Both the position numbers and the translations under genes were made by a program. A stretch of DNA of 64,000 nt from an uncultured Armatimonadota bacterium. GTDB lineage: Bacteria > Armatimonadota > Fimbriimonadia > Fimbriimonadales > Fimbriimonadaceae. The notes beneath the pieces were generated by a model, which saw only the letters and a list, made by a program, of their open reading frames with translations, had not been told where the DNA came from and searched no databases. The DNA is taken from assembly GCA_903899015.1 (NCBI GenBank), contig CAIUHP010000081.1:22736-86735 (forward strand), given 5' to 3'. Positions 36,074 through 45,415 of this stretch are shown here, piece after piece; position 1 is the first letter of the stretch, and every line of letters starts with the position of its first letter.

Positions 36074-37309
36074 ATGGCCTCACCTTCAAGAGTTCAAATC
36101 TCGGCAGCAAATTTCACCAGACCGGAATCCGGTCTGGTGTTTGTTCCTGACTCATGCGACCTTGAATGCACCTTTACCGGCTTACCCGCTTGGCAAAGTA
36201 ATGGTGGACCGCATCGCGGACATCCCGCACGATCCCTTCCGTTTTCGATGGAAGCGAAGATCGATGCCGAACTGGGTCAACTCGTTCGAATTCATGTTCT
36301 TGGCATCTTCTCACTGTTCGCTGGGCGAGAAGATGAGGCGCTCGGCACGTTGGGAGCCAGCATTCATCTCAGCAATTCACGCGACGCAGTCTTCCGACAA
36401 GACTTACTCAACGGCCGACACTATCGAGACGCTCGCGACACAGCCCCCTTAGCCATCGTCAATGGAGATGGCACGAGCTTGGAAACGGTCGGAACGATTG
36501 ATGTTCATGGAGTGACCTGTCGTGTCGACATCTTGACCATCGACGTTCCTGCAGGCACCGTTGCCGAATCGATCCGATTCAAGGATCTAGGAAGCCCCGC
36601 TTCGTTCATCGTTTTCGACATTCAGCTTGAGTACATCGTCGCCAAGGCATGCCCCTTTCAGTTGCGCGGCGGAGGCATCTCGCTAGGAGAGATCGGCTCG
36701 AGTATCCGCATTGGCGATCGTTTGAAATTTTATAAGTCGGTCGAGCAGACCGAAATGGCACTCAAGACAACCGAAGATCTTGATGAAGCCAGAGGCGAAG
36801 CTCTTACATTTTTAGCAGTGGTGACGGCTGCGACCATCGAAATAGGAGGAACGCGAGAAATGCACCGGGCCCTACTAGACAGTGCTCGAGAGTTTGAGTC
36901 GCTCCATACCGTCGAGGAATTGGCGGAATCCGTCCGCCGTCAAGCTGAAGCCGTTACCGCTTCGATCTTTAAAGAGGTCCATAGCCCATCGTCCTACTTG
37001 GTTGATCGGGCTCTTGCTTTGGTCGAGCGTAATTACGCGAAAGATCTCACCGACGCCAGTGTCGCCGCTTTGCTTGGTTTGAGCACCTCTCATTTTCGCT
37101 TCTTGTTCAAAGAAGCAACCGGCCAGCCGTTCCACAAATTCCTCGTGTCGTTGAGGCTCGAAAAGGCGCGACAAATGCTCAACGATCAGGAGATTGCCGT
37201 TTCGGCAGTTGCGAAGGCAGTCGGATTTGCGGGCTTGAGTCATTTCAGCCGAGCGTTTACTCAGCGGTTCCAAGTCAGCCCCACGAGCATTCGTCGCGGT
37301 GGCGAATAG
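36074..37309 (+). CDS. AraC-family transcriptional regulator
   Basis: 411 residues from the ATG at 36074. The C-terminal 100 residues form the two helix-turn-helix motifs of AraC proteins (DASVAALLGLSTSHFRFLFKEATGQPFHKFLVSLRLEKARQML, then VAKAVGFAGLSHFSRAFTQRFQVSP). The large N-terminal part is probably a sensor and was not recognised. The start is uncertain: an ATG at 36248 (MEAKIDAEL) also fits, a terminator-like hairpin (36115-36139) lies between the two, and codon use between them favours another frame. It ends one base before the MlaF-like gene. Confidence 0.8.
   Translation: MASPSRVQISAANFTRPESGLVFVPDSCDLECTFTGLPAWQSNGGPHRGHPARSLPFSMEAKIDAELGQLVRIHVLGIFSLFAGREDEALGTLGASIHLSNSRDAVFRQDLLNGRHYRDARDTAPLAIVNGDGTSLETVGTIDVHGVTCRVDILTIDVPAGTVAESIRFKDLGSPASFIVFDIQLEYIVAKACPFQLRGGGISLGEIGSSIRIGDRLKFYKSVEQTEMALKTTEDLDEARGEALTFLAVVTAATIEIGGTREMHRALLDSAREFESLHTVEELAESVRRQAEAVTASIFKEVHSPSSYLVDRALALVERNYAKDLTDASVAALLGLSTSHFRFLFKEATGQPFHKFLVSLRLEKARQMLNDQEIAVSAVAKAVGFAGLSHFSRAFTQRFQVSPTSIRRGGE
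36115..36145 (+). other. strong hairpin near the start of the AraC gene
   Basis: Perfect 11-bp stem CACCAGACCGG/CCGGTCTGGTG with an AAT loop, followed by TTTGTT. It may be a second terminator after the binding-protein gene or an attenuator of the AraC gene. Confidence 0.6.
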
Positions 37310-37310
37310 C

Positions 37311-38045
37311 ATGGTAACCGTCCGCGATCTTGACATGAGCTTTGGAGACCGAAAGGTTCTCCACGACATCAACTTGAACGTCGATTCTGGAGAGATCCTT
37401 GCCATCATGGGAAGCAGCGGTGGAGGCAAAACGACTTTACTTCGTTGTATTTCCGGACTGATTGAACCCACCAAGGGCGAGATTTTGGTTGACAACGTGG
37501 ACGTCACGAAGGAGCCAGAAGAGGCTCGCCGTCACATGGGAATGGTGTTCCAAAGCGCCGCTCTCTTTGACTATATGAACGTTCAAGACAATGTGCTTTT
37601 CGGGATTCGCCGACAGCTTAGGCTCAAGTGCCCTGAACAGAACGATCTGGTTCGTGCTTCGCTTGAACGGGTTGGATTGATCGGCGAAGAAAAGAAGATG
37701 CCAGCGGAACTGAGCGGGGGAATGAAAAAGCGGGTGGGAATTGCTCGTGCTCTGGCCCTCAATCCACGAGTTTTGCTTTACGATGAGCCTACAACCGGAC
37801 TCGATCCGATTACGGCCTACACGATTGACTCGCTGATTGTTTCGCTTCGCAAAGAATTGAATGTTACGAGCGTCGTGGTAAGTCACGACGTTAGCTCTGT
37901 GTATCGAGTGGCCGACCGCATTGCCTTCCTTCACGAAGGGGAGCTGATTTTCATCGGGACCCCAGATGAATTCACAAAAACGAAAGAGGCAAGCATCCAA
38001 GAATTGGTGCGGAAAGCAGAAGCTACAAGTTTTTCAGAGGAATAA
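37311..38045 (+). CDS. ABC transporter ATPase, MlaF/Ttg2A-like
   Basis: 244 residues from the ATG at 37311, one base after the AraC stop. Walker A is GSSGGGKTTLL, the signature is LSGGMKKRVGIARAL (the MKKR form is typical of Mla/Mce lipid-transport ATPases), Walker B is VLLYDEPTTGLDP, and the H-loop is VSHD. In Mla systems it drives phospholipid transfer between membranes. No MlaE permease or MCE protein is adjacent, so its partners are elsewhere. Confidence 0.88.
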   Translation: MVTVRDLDMSFGDRKVLHDINLNVDSGEILAIMGSSGGGKTTLLRCISGLIEPTKGEILVDNVDVTKEPEEARRHMGMVFQSAALFDYMNVQDNVLFGIRRQLRLKCPEQNDLVRASLERVGLIGEEKKMPAELSGGMKKRVGIARALALNPRVLLYDEPTTGLDPITAYTIDSLIVSLRKELNVTSVVVSHDVSSVYRVADRIAFLHEGELIFIGTPDEFTKTKEASIQELVRKAEATSFSEE

Positions 38046-38087
38046 GAGCCGAATCGGCGCTCAAACCTGTCAAACTCTCCTTTTAGA

Positions 38088-39803
38088 ATGAAGGTCCTTG
38101 TCATCGGCTCAGGCCCGATCGTTATCGGCCAAGCGGCCGAGTTTGATTATGCAGGCACTCAAGCTTGCAAGAGCCTCAAAGAAGAGGGCCACACGGTTGT
38201 TTTAATTAACAGCAACCCCGCAACCATCATGACCGATCCCGGCGTGAGTGATGCGCTCTACATAGAGCCACTTAACGTCGATTTCTGCGAACGAGTCATC
38301 AAGCGAGAGAAACCCGATGCATTGTTGCCAACCCTTGGCGGACAAACCGGCTTAAACCTCGCGACCCAGCTATCCGATGCGGGCATCCTCGAAAAGTACA
38401 ACATCAAAGTGCTTGGAACCCCTTTGAGCGCCATCAAGAAGGCAGAAGATCGCGAGAGCTTCCGAAACCTGATGCGCGAGATTAAGGAGCCGGTTCCCGA
38501 AAGCTGGATCATCCAAACCGAAGACGAATTAGCAGCCGTTCTCGACATCGTTCCTTACCCGTGCATCATTCGCCCCGCTTACACGCTCGGCGGAACCGGC
38601 GGAGGAATTGCGGACACTCGAGAAGAGCTTTGGGAAACCGGTCGCAAGGGACTCAAGCTTTCCATGCGCAGCCAGATCATGGTCGAGCGAAGTTTGCTTG
38701 GCTGGAAAGAAGTTGAATACGAAGTTATGCGAGACGGGGCAGGGAACTGCATCACGGTTTGCAACATGGAGAACCTCGATCCGATGGGTGTCCATACGGG
38801 GGACTCCATCGTTATTGCTCCCTCCCAAACGCTGAGCGATCTCGAATATCACATGCTCCGCACCGCTTCCCTGAAGATCATTCAGTCACTGGGAATTGAA
38901 GGCGGATGCAACGTTCAGCTTGCCGTCAATCCCGACAGCTTCGACTATTACATCATCGAAGTCAATCCGCGTGTATCTCGATCTTCTGCTCTTGCATCCA
39001 AAGCCACCGGCTATCCGATTGCACGAGTTGCCGCCAAAATTGCGGTCGGTCTGACGCTTGATCAGATTGAGAACCAGGTAACCGGAACGACGAAAGCTTG
39101 CTTTGAGCCCGCGTTGGACTACTGCGTCGTCAAAGTGCCGCGCTGGCCCTTCGACAAATTCACGACCGGCGACCGATCTTTGTTCACTCAGATGAAAGCG
39201 ACGGGCGAAGTCATGGCCATCGACCGATCATTCGAGGCCGCCCTCATGAAAGCGCTTCGCGGATTAGAAGTTCGACAGAAAGATCTGCGCCATCCGAAGT
39301 TTGCGGACATGGACATCGATTTGTTGAAAGAGGCGATTCGAAAACCAACCGACGAACGACTTTGGGCTCTCGCAGAAGGGCTTCGCAGAGGCTTGACGGT
39401 TGACGAAGTCAACCGAATTAGCCGGGTGGATCGATGGTTCTTGAGAAAGATCAATGGTCTCCTGAAAGTGGAGCAGCAGCTGGTTGAAGCAGGGCAGAAC
39501 CACTCTGCGGAAATCGGAACTTTGATCGAGGAAGCATTTCTCATCGGTTTCCCGAGTCCGACGATCGCTTCACTGCTTGGGGTGGACACCGCGACCGCAA
39601 GAAAAGCTCGCGAACTGGTCAAATCGGGCATGGTGACCGATGCATCCACTCTTGAATGGCAACTTCAAGCGGCTCTTGAAATCGAGCGACACAAGGTTAT
39701 GCCAGTCTTCAAAATGGTGGATACCTGCGCGGGTGAGTTCGAATCGCACACTCCGTACTACTACGGCACGTTTGAACAAGAGAACGATTTCGTGAGCGTC
39801 TAG
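38088..39803 (+). CDS. carB: carbamoyl-phosphate synthase large chain, N-terminal half
   Basis: 571 residues covering the carboxyphosphate half of Car[24 protein letters not shown] at the N-terminus, the ATP-grasp domain ([53 protein letters not shown]), then the oligomerisation domain (about 400-550). It stops at [20 protein letters not shown], the linker that in fused CarB joins the two halves. The C-terminal half is a separate gene at 41472. Split CarB is known in some archaea and thermophiles. carA is not in the window. Confidence 0.95.
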   Translation: MKVLVIGSGPIVIGQAAEFDYAGTQACKSLKEEGHTVVLINSNPATIMTDPGVSDALYIEPLNVDFCERVIKREKPDALLPTLGGQTGLNLATQLSDAGILEKYNIKVLGTPLSAIKKAEDRESFRNLMREIKEPVPESWIIQTEDELAAVLDIVPYPCIIRPAYTLGGTGGGIADTREELWETGRKGLKLSMRSQIMVERSLLGWKEVEYEVMRDGAGNCITVCNMENLDPMGVHTGDSIVIAPSQTLSDLEYHMLRTASLKIIQSLGIEGGCNVQLAVNPDSFDYYIIEVNPRVSRSSALASKATGYPIARVAAKIAVGLTLDQIENQVTGTTKACFEPALDYCVVKVPRWPFDKFTTGDRSLFTQMKATGEVMAIDRSFEAALMKALRGLEVRQKDLRHPKFADMDIDLLKEAIRKPTDERLWALAEGLRRGLTVDEVNRISRVDRWFLRKINGLLKVEQQLVEAGQNHSAEIGTLIEEAFLIGFPSPTIASLLGVDTATARKARELVKSGMVTDASTLEWQLQAALEIERHKVMPVFKMVDTCAGEFESHTPYYYGTFEQENDFVSV

Positions 39804-39863
39804 TCGCTCACGGAAAGGGCTCGGGTTCGAAACCTTTTGAATATTGTCGCGTAATATACATTC

Positions 39864-40622
39864 ATGGATTGGTCCTCCGTGAGTGGAGTAAAGACAGAGC
39901 CTAATCTGAGGAGCCTCTATGAATGGCTCGATACTCAGGTTTATCAGGGCAATAGTCGTCCTGCTAATTTGAGCGCTACGATTATCCTCAGTAGCTATTT
40001 GATTGCCCCAATTGTTGGGGCAATTCTAATCAAGAAATCTCACACCAACATTCATGTTTCGCCGGAGTTGTTTTGGGTTCCGCTTGGAATCGCCACTGCG
40101 TTATCGGCGGTTACCATGGGTTGGTATTACTTAAGGACGCGCACGCTTCAAAAAGAGCATGCACGCCTGTTGAAGGGTTCGAGGGGTTTCGTATGGAAGC
40201 TTTATTCCGCTAGGTGGTCGGGAACGATCGAAGACATCATTGGTGAAGGTCCTGCCAAGGTTTTGAATGACGCAGCCTTTGATTTCCTTCGTTGTCACAA
40301 GGCGCTTCAGTCTCCCGCGTGGCAAAGCCTGGGCAAAGAATCGTCATGGAGCGCGGCTCGCACGAAAGCCGAACTAGCGATGGAAGGTGCGATGGCCCGA
40401 CTCATGGTCGCGATCGGACAAGGCGCGGCACCCGACAGGCAAGAAGTCGTGACTCTTCTCAGAGATATTCATCAAACAACCGAGGAAATTATCGGCGTGG
40501 TGAGTCGTCTCGATGCAAGAAACGAATTTCCCGGAGCAGGTTCCGACGAGTTACGCCAAGTTCTCGGAGAATTGAGAATGCTGAACGCAGCCCATGACGA
40601 GATCATGGAAACGCGAGTCTAG
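39864..40622 (+). CDS. membrane protein of unknown function
   Basis: 252 residues. Two hydrophobic segments (about 40-60 and 68-90) are followed by a long helical, charged cytosolic part. No family recognised. TAATAT lies exactly 6 bases before the ATG with no SD, suggesting a leaderless mRNA. It sits between the two carB halves. Confidence 0.65.
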   Translation: MDWSSVSGVKTEPNLRSLYEWLDTQVYQGNSRPANLSATIILSSYLIAPIVGAILIKKSHTNIHVSPELFWVPLGIATALSAVTMGWYYLRTRTLQKEHARLLKGSRGFVWKLYSARWSGTIEDIIGEGPAKVLNDAAFDFLRCHKALQSPAWQSLGKESSWSAARTKAELAMEGAMARLMVAIGQGAAPDRQEVVTLLRDIHQTTEEIIGVVSRLDARNEFPGAGSDELRQVLGELRMLNAAHDEIMETRV

Positions 40623-40880
40623 CCACAGCCCACCTGTGCCCGAACCATCGGACCTCTATCGACGGTCTCCTCTACCCGTAAATCGGAGCCCCTGTAGGCG
40701 GAGATGGCTCGTGCCTCCGTTTCGCTTGTAACACCCGAATCAATGTAGGCCCACCACAGCCGCATGTGCCCGAACTATCGGACTTCTATCGACGGTCTCC
40801 TCTATCCGTAAATCAGAGCCCCTGTAGGCGGAGGTGGCTCGTGCCTCCGTCTCGATCCCAACACCCGAATCAGTGTAGGT
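40623..40880. repeat. 130-bp direct tandem duplication with palindromes
   Basis: Two copies at a 130-base spacing (CCTGTAGGCG at 40691 and 40821), about 90% identical. Each has the family hairpin: CGGAG-ATGGCTCGTGC-CTCCG in copy 1 (40699-40719) and CGGAGG-TGGCTCGTG-CCTCCG in copy 2 (40829-40849), plus the flanking CACCCGAATCA-TGTAGG. It is related to the arrays at 18.0 and 63.9 kb. No gene lies in it. Confidence 0.9.
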
Positions 40881-40967
40881 TCAAAACACCCCCTCAACGC
40901 CTGGTTGTCGGTGGTCATCTCGTACCGCCCATTCACTTCCACGTCTCTATTTGAACCAAGCAGACGG

Positions 40968-41306
40968 TCACTTCCGACTACACGCAACACTCTTCCGAGC
41001 AGCCCACGGCATCCAAGTCCAACAGATCATAAGAGCCACGAGCATCGAGACAGGGAAGCCCAACAACGGCCAAAGAGCCCAACTGGGTCTTACAAGTAGG
41101 CTGACTGCAATCGCTATCCAGCAAATAGCCCACGAATAGCGGAGGATCGTCCAAAACCAACGAAAATACACGGCAAAAAACGCCTCTGCCGGTGTGTCCA
41201 ACTTCAAAGGCATCGACCACGTTTGGATTGCGCGTTTGAAGCAGTACCTAGACATGAACCCTGCAGCAACGGCAATCAGTACCCTCAAAGCAACCTGAAT
41301 CACCAT
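40968..41306 (-). CDS. small membrane protein of unknown function
   Basis: 112 residues with about three hydrophobic segments (near 3-20, 48-70 and 74-95) and many tryptophans. No family recognised. It is on the strand opposite to the carB halves, and the ribosome site is weak (GAGCTAAAG before the ATG). It could be spurious, but the amino-acid pattern is that of a real membrane protein. Confidence 0.5.
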   Translation of the reverse strand: MVIQVALRVLIAVAAGFMSRYCFKRAIQTWSMPLKLDTPAEAFFAVYFRWFWTILRYSWAICWIAIAVSLLVRPSWALWPLLGFPVSMLVALMICWTWMPWAARKSVACSRK

Positions 41307-41471
41307 CTTTAGCTCTGATACGATTAAGACTCCGGCTGGGTTTGTGAATTAACAAGGAGCTCGCAGAAACAGACAAATTATGGCCACGAAACTAAACCCG
41401 ATCTCATCCTGACCCAACTCTCCAAATCTCCCCGCATTCTGACCGCCTGATCTGTCACAATCACTTTTTAG

Positions 41472-43193
41472 ATGAAGCCCACCGTTCTGGTCCTTGGCTC
41501 AGGTCCCATTCGTATTGGCCAGGGGATCGAATTTGACTATTCTTGTGTCCACTGCGTTTGGTCGCTACGAAAAATGGGCTACCGGGCGATTATCGTCAAT
41601 AACAACCCGGAAACTGTTAGTACCGACTTCGACACCGGTGATGGACTTTACTTCGAGCCTGTGACGCTTGAGGACACATTAGACATCATTCGGCACGAGA
41701 GCCCGATCGGGGTCGTTTGCCAGTTTGGCGGTCAAACCGCGATTAACCTTGCCGCCGGACTTTCTGAGAACGGCATCCAAGTCCTCGGAACAAGCCATCA
41801 AGCCATTGCTACCGCTGAAGACCGCGAGCAATTTGAAGCACTCCTAGAGAGCCTCAGCATCCCACGTCCAAAAGGTAAAGCGGTTCGCTCACTGGAAGAA
41901 GCCAAGGTCGTCGCAAGAGAAGTTGGCTATCCAGTTCTGGTTCGTCCAAGCTTCGTTCTTGGCGGCCGAGCAATGGAAATCGTTTTTAGCGAGCAACAAC
42001 TCGACGGCTTTTACAAGGAAGCCGAGGATGCCAACCCAGGCCAGCCGGTCTTGGTTGACAAGTACCTCCTCGGAAAGGAAGCGGAAGTCGACGTCATTTC
42101 AGACGGCGTAGACACTTTGGTTCCCGGCATCATGGAGCACATCGAGCGTGCAGGTATCCACAGCGGTGACTCGATGGCGGTCTATCCTGCCGTCACCCTG
42201 AGCGAGTCGATTCAAGCTCAAATGGTTGTCAGTGCGTGCAAGATCGCCCGTGCCCTTCAGGTCAAGGGCCTGATGAATATTCAGTTCGTTGTCCAAAACG
42301 ATATCGCCTACGTGCTGGAAGTGAACCCTCGCGCTAGCCGAACTGTCCCCTATCTCAGTAAGGTCACCGGAATCCCGATGGTTGACATGGCTACCCGTTG
42401 CATGATGGGCAAGACCTTGAAGGAGATGGGGTTCGGAAGCGGGTTATGGATCCTCGGAAAACGACCGGCAACCGATGGAGGCGAATCACCATGTCACCTA
42501 TCTGAAGTCGCTGACCAATTTGGGTTAGCGGAAGAAGGGAAGGTTAAGTCGAATGCCGTCGGTTACATCATCTCCGAGCAGGAGTTCGTGACCGGTGTGC
42601 CTAAACTGCCTGAGCCGATCCTTTATGCAATCAAGGCTCCGGTCTTCAGTTTCCAGAAGCTCGCGAAGGTTGAGCCGAGCCTTGGACCCGAAATGAAGTC
42701 CACCGGCGAAATTTTAGGTATCGACAACACGTTCGAGGGCGCCCTATATAAAGCGCTCGTGGCTAGCGGCATTCACTTCAAGGGTGACGGTTGTGTTCTA
42801 CTGACCGTCAATGACACCGATAAGCCAGCCGCCTTGGAAATCGCGAAGGGATTACACGCCAATGGTCGGAAGGTCGCGGCGACTCCGGGAACGGCACGCG
42901 TGTTGGAAGAGAACGGTATTCCGTGCGACAAGGTCAATAAAATTCAGCAGGGGTCGCCAAACATTTTGGATTTGATCACCAGCGGCCAAGTCAGTTTGAT
43001 GATCAATACGCCAAGCCTCAACGAAACGAGCGAATCCGAAGCAGCAAGGATTCGACGTTCGTGCATCGAGTCAGGCGTACCCTGCGTGACAAGCATTGAC
43101 ACAGCAACCGCTCTTCTCAAGGCGCTAGAAGTCTACGCGAATCCCGAGGCGGCCACATGTCTGCGGCTTGAAGAATATTTCATCCCTAAGTAA
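41472..43193 (+). CDS. carB: carbamoyl-phosphate synthase large chain, C-terminal half
   Basis: 573 residues covering the carbamoyl-phosphate half: VLVLGSGPIRIGQGIEFDYSCVH at the start, NNNPETVSTDFDTGDGLYFEPV, the second ATP-grasp domain (RPSFVLGGRAMEIVF, VNPRASRTVPYLSKVTGIPMV), and a C-terminal MGS-like allosteric domain (about 435-560). It pairs with the N-terminal half at 38088. The two genes are 1.7 kb apart on the same strand, each with its own start region. TCACAAT lies 10 bases before the ATG. Confidence 0.95.
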   Translation: MKPTVLVLGSGPIRIGQGIEFDYSCVHCVWSLRKMGYRAIIVNNNPETVSTDFDTGDGLYFEPVTLEDTLDIIRHESPIGVVCQFGGQTAINLAAGLSENGIQVLGTSHQAIATAEDREQFEALLESLSIPRPKGKAVRSLEEAKVVAREVGYPVLVRPSFVLGGRAMEIVFSEQQLDGFYKEAEDANPGQPVLVDKYLLGKEAEVDVISDGVDTLVPGIMEHIERAGIHSGDSMAVYPAVTLSESIQAQMVVSACKIARALQVKGLMNIQFVVQNDIAYVLEVNPRASRTVPYLSKVTGIPMVDMATRCMMGKTLKEMGFGSGLWILGKRPATDGGESPCHLSEVADQFGLAEEGKVKSNAVGYIISEQEFVTGVPKLPEPILYAIKAPVFSFQKLAKVEPSLGPEMKSTGEILGIDNTFEGALYKALVASGIHFKGDGCVLLTVNDTDKPAALEIAKGLHANGRKVAATPGTARVLEENGIPCDKVNKIQQGSPNILDLITSGQVSLMINTPSLNETSESEAARIRRSCIESGVPCVTSIDTATALLKALEVYANPEAATCLRLEEYFIPK

Positions 43194-43210
43194 ATTAGGG
43201 ATGAATGGTT
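43179..43210. terminator. hairpin at the convergent ends of carB and an STN gene
   Basis: 11-bp perfect stem TTCATCCCTAA/TTAGGGATGAA with a GTAAA loop. It includes the last codons of both genes, whose stops are one base apart. TGGTTTT follows on the plus strand. Confidence 0.55.
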
Positions 43211-45375
43211 TTCGTGCGTCCGGTGGTATCGCCAGATGCCTTTAAGAGTATTTCAAATCGTTTCGAGATTTGAGCTTTCATCGTTTCTGGCAGCGTGTCC
43301 ATTGTCACAACCTCCGCATGATCGCTAAGGCGATAATTGGTTGCCGTCTCGCTTGCCATGATTTGAGGCGAAAGGTGAAAATGGAAGTCGAGCTGATCCA
43401 GTTCGCCGACCCGGAACCTACTTATTTGGGGCGGAATATTGCCGGATTCGTCTGGTTCACCAGTAGTGTGGGCTAGACGCATTTGAGCAAATTGATCGAC
43501 CGTAAGGGTCGCAAGTCGAGCCTCGTAAGTTAAGGCAGCATTGGTTGCTGGAGTTGCGAAAGGCTCGTGCTTGATACCCAATTCCAAATATCCGTCAGCC
43601 GGTATTCCGTTGGGGGCCACTTCGGTCGGCTCGTCGAGATAACTAATCCCCGAGAACATATCTAAGTTCTCCGTCAAATCGCTATTGCCCGCAGATTTTG
43701 CATCTCTAACCTTCTCAAGTGCTTGGTCGGGGCCGTAAACCAGTCGGGATAGAGCGACTTTTTGATCATTGCTCAATGAACTTAGCGGTATTCGGTCACC
43801 GGCTAGCAACTTCGCTTTCGAATCTGGGTTCATCAAGCCGTATATCCGCAATGTCTCCCAAGTCCCGAGGTCAAAACCTGAATCACTGGGAATCAAATTC
43901 ATCATGTAGCCTAGGGCAATTCCATTCGATGCACGTTCATTTGATTGGAGGGCAAACGCCGCCAAATCATCAATCGAAGGAATCACCTTAACTTCAACCG
44001 CATGCAAGAGATTTGAAAGGGCAAACCGGTCGGTTCGAAATTTCCTGGATTTGAGCGGAGAAGTCGGCTGAATTAAGATGTAATGAGGATCATCAAGATC
44101 GGTAAGAGTTTGTTTTGACTCAATGTCCTTCGCGACCTCCTCCACTGAATCAGCTTCCTCGCCACCCAATAAATTCGATTCTAGGTTCCAGTAATCGGGA
44201 AGATCCGCAACGATCGGCTTGCCCTTCAACTTCGCGTAGGAAAGTAATTCGTCGGTTTGAACGAATGAGAGAGGTTCAAATTTTTCGGGATGATAAAGCT
44301 TACGTTGGAGGTCAGCATTGATGTGAAGGATCCCGTCATCTAAATTGCCGAGTTTATGAGCATCTAGTATCGCTCGAGAGTCTCCGCTCCACTGGATAGG
44401 TGTACCGGTGTTTCTATCTTTGCCTGATTCGCCGACGATGGATGGCTCACCAGAATCATCCTTATCATCATATGGCCCTCCTCGCCCGAGATTGAATTCG
44501 GTATTGAGCAAAACAGTGCCACTCGCATCGTAAAGTCGTAATTGGAATCGAATGTCGGTTTCGTCGCCGTCATTGCCATTCACTTTCGCCATCAAATTAA
44601 TCTTCGCGACCGACTCAATTTTTGCAGTCCGTTGGCGACGCATGATCCGGATGACTTCTATTTCGTGGCTAGTAAGGTCGCTAACATCGATGTCTTTCGG
44701 AGGAGGAAGATTCGAAAGTTGACCATTTCGAACCTGAACAAAATTCCCAATCAAATCAGCAATCGTTGAGTCCATGGGCAACTGCATCGCGGTTGGATGG
44801 TTGGACCAAACGACTCTTTCATCGCCACCGATTCGTGCTAGGTTCGAAATGCCAAGTTGCTGGACGATCGCCATTTCCGTCCTCATCGTATTCAACATCA
44901 AGTCATTTCGAGTTTTGAGTATTTTGATCTGTTCCGGGGACAAGGGCGATCCAGGTTTTTGTGCTTTGATGGCCTCGTCGACACGTGTCGTCTGCTTATC
45001 AATTTTCTTGGCAAAGAACTTTAACCCTTGGGTTAGGGAATTGACACGGGCTGCCAGCCGAGCAGCCTCCTCCGCCTTGCGCTTGATCGGGTCGGGCACA
45101 AGCCGAAAACCGTTTCCGGCAGGCTTCCAGGTCCCGCTCGTAACGGTTGCGATTCGTTCCATGACTTCGCCCAAGGGGCGATTGGCGACCGAGACGAGAA
45201 TGACTTCGTCCGCCATGATGGGTGAAACAAGGAGTTCCTGGCCAGCCGCTTTTCCTAACGCCGGAACTGCCACCGCTGCACGCGCGGCTCGAGTCGTAAA
45301 AGTGACGTTGCCGGTGGGAAAGCTAGATTGCCAAGGCGTGAAGACAGCCAAGGCGGCAACGACAAGAATGGGCAT
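43195..45375 (-). CDS. STN-domain exported protein, paralogue 3 of 3
   Basis: 726 residues with a signal peptide (about 1-22). After it comes an STN-like domain (ELLVSPIMADEVILVSVANRPLGEVMERIATVTSGTW, about 48-85), the fold at the N-terminus of secretins and TonB receptors. A charged helical part follows, then a long region shared with the two upstream paralogues (GEESD-type loops, SPDSKAKLLAGDRIPLSSL, EPTEVAPNGIPADGYLELG, ending TIHP). There is no secretin pore or beta-barrel signature. Function unknown. Its start codon lies inside the stem of a 17-bp hairpin. Confidence 0.8.
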   Translation of the reverse strand: MPILVVAALAVFTPWQSSFPTGNVTFTTRAARAAVAVPALGKAAGQELLVSPIMADEVILVSVANRPLGEVMERIATVTSGTWKPAGNGFRLVPDPIKRKAEEAARLAARVNSLTQGLKFFAKKIDKQTTRVDEAIKAQKPGSPLSPEQIKILKTRNDLMLNTMRTEMAIVQQLGISNLARIGGDERVVWSNHPTAMQLPMDSTIADLIGNFVQVRNGQLSNLPPPKDIDVSDLTSHEIEVIRIMRRQRTAKIESVAKINLMAKVNGNDGDETDIRFQLRLYDASGTVLLNTEFNLGRGGPYDDKDDSGEPSIVGESGKDRNTGTPIQWSGDSRAILDAHKLGNLDDGILHINADLQRKLYHPEKFEPLSFVQTDELLSYAKLKGKPIVADLPDYWNLESNLLGGEEADSVEEVAKDIESKQTLTDLDDPHYILIQPTSPLKSRKFRTDRFALSNLLHAVEVKVIPSIDDLAAFALQSNERASNGIALGYMMNLIPSDSGFDLGTWETLRIYGLMNPDSKAKLLAGDRIPLSSLSNDQKVALSRLVYGPDQALEKVRDAKSAGNSDLTENLDMFSGISYLDEPTEVAPNGIPADGYLELGIKHEPFATPATNAALTYEARLATLTVDQFAQMRLAHTTGEPDESGNIPPQISRFRVGELDQLDFHFHLSPQIMASETATNYRLSDHAEVVTMDTLPETMKAQISKRFEILLKASGDTTGRTKTIHP

Positions 45376-45407
45376 GACTCATCTTACAACGAGTCATGCC
45401 CATTCTT
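45364..45407 (-). promoter_or_regulatory. 17-bp hairpin enclosing a start codon
   Basis: Perfect inverted repeat (45364-45380 with 45391-45407, 10-base loop). The ATG of the gene at 43195-45375 lies in one arm. No T-run follows on the minus strand, so it may limit translation of the third paralogue or end the second one's mRNA. Confidence 0.65.
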
Positions 45408-45415
45408 ATTTGGAT

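Noticed and set aside
36089..36109. tRNA 3'-end-like sequence (AGTTCAAATC and GCA) as a possible attachment site
   Set aside because: Only the T-loop resembles a tRNA. There is no matching T stem, no full tRNA, no integrase and no second copy.
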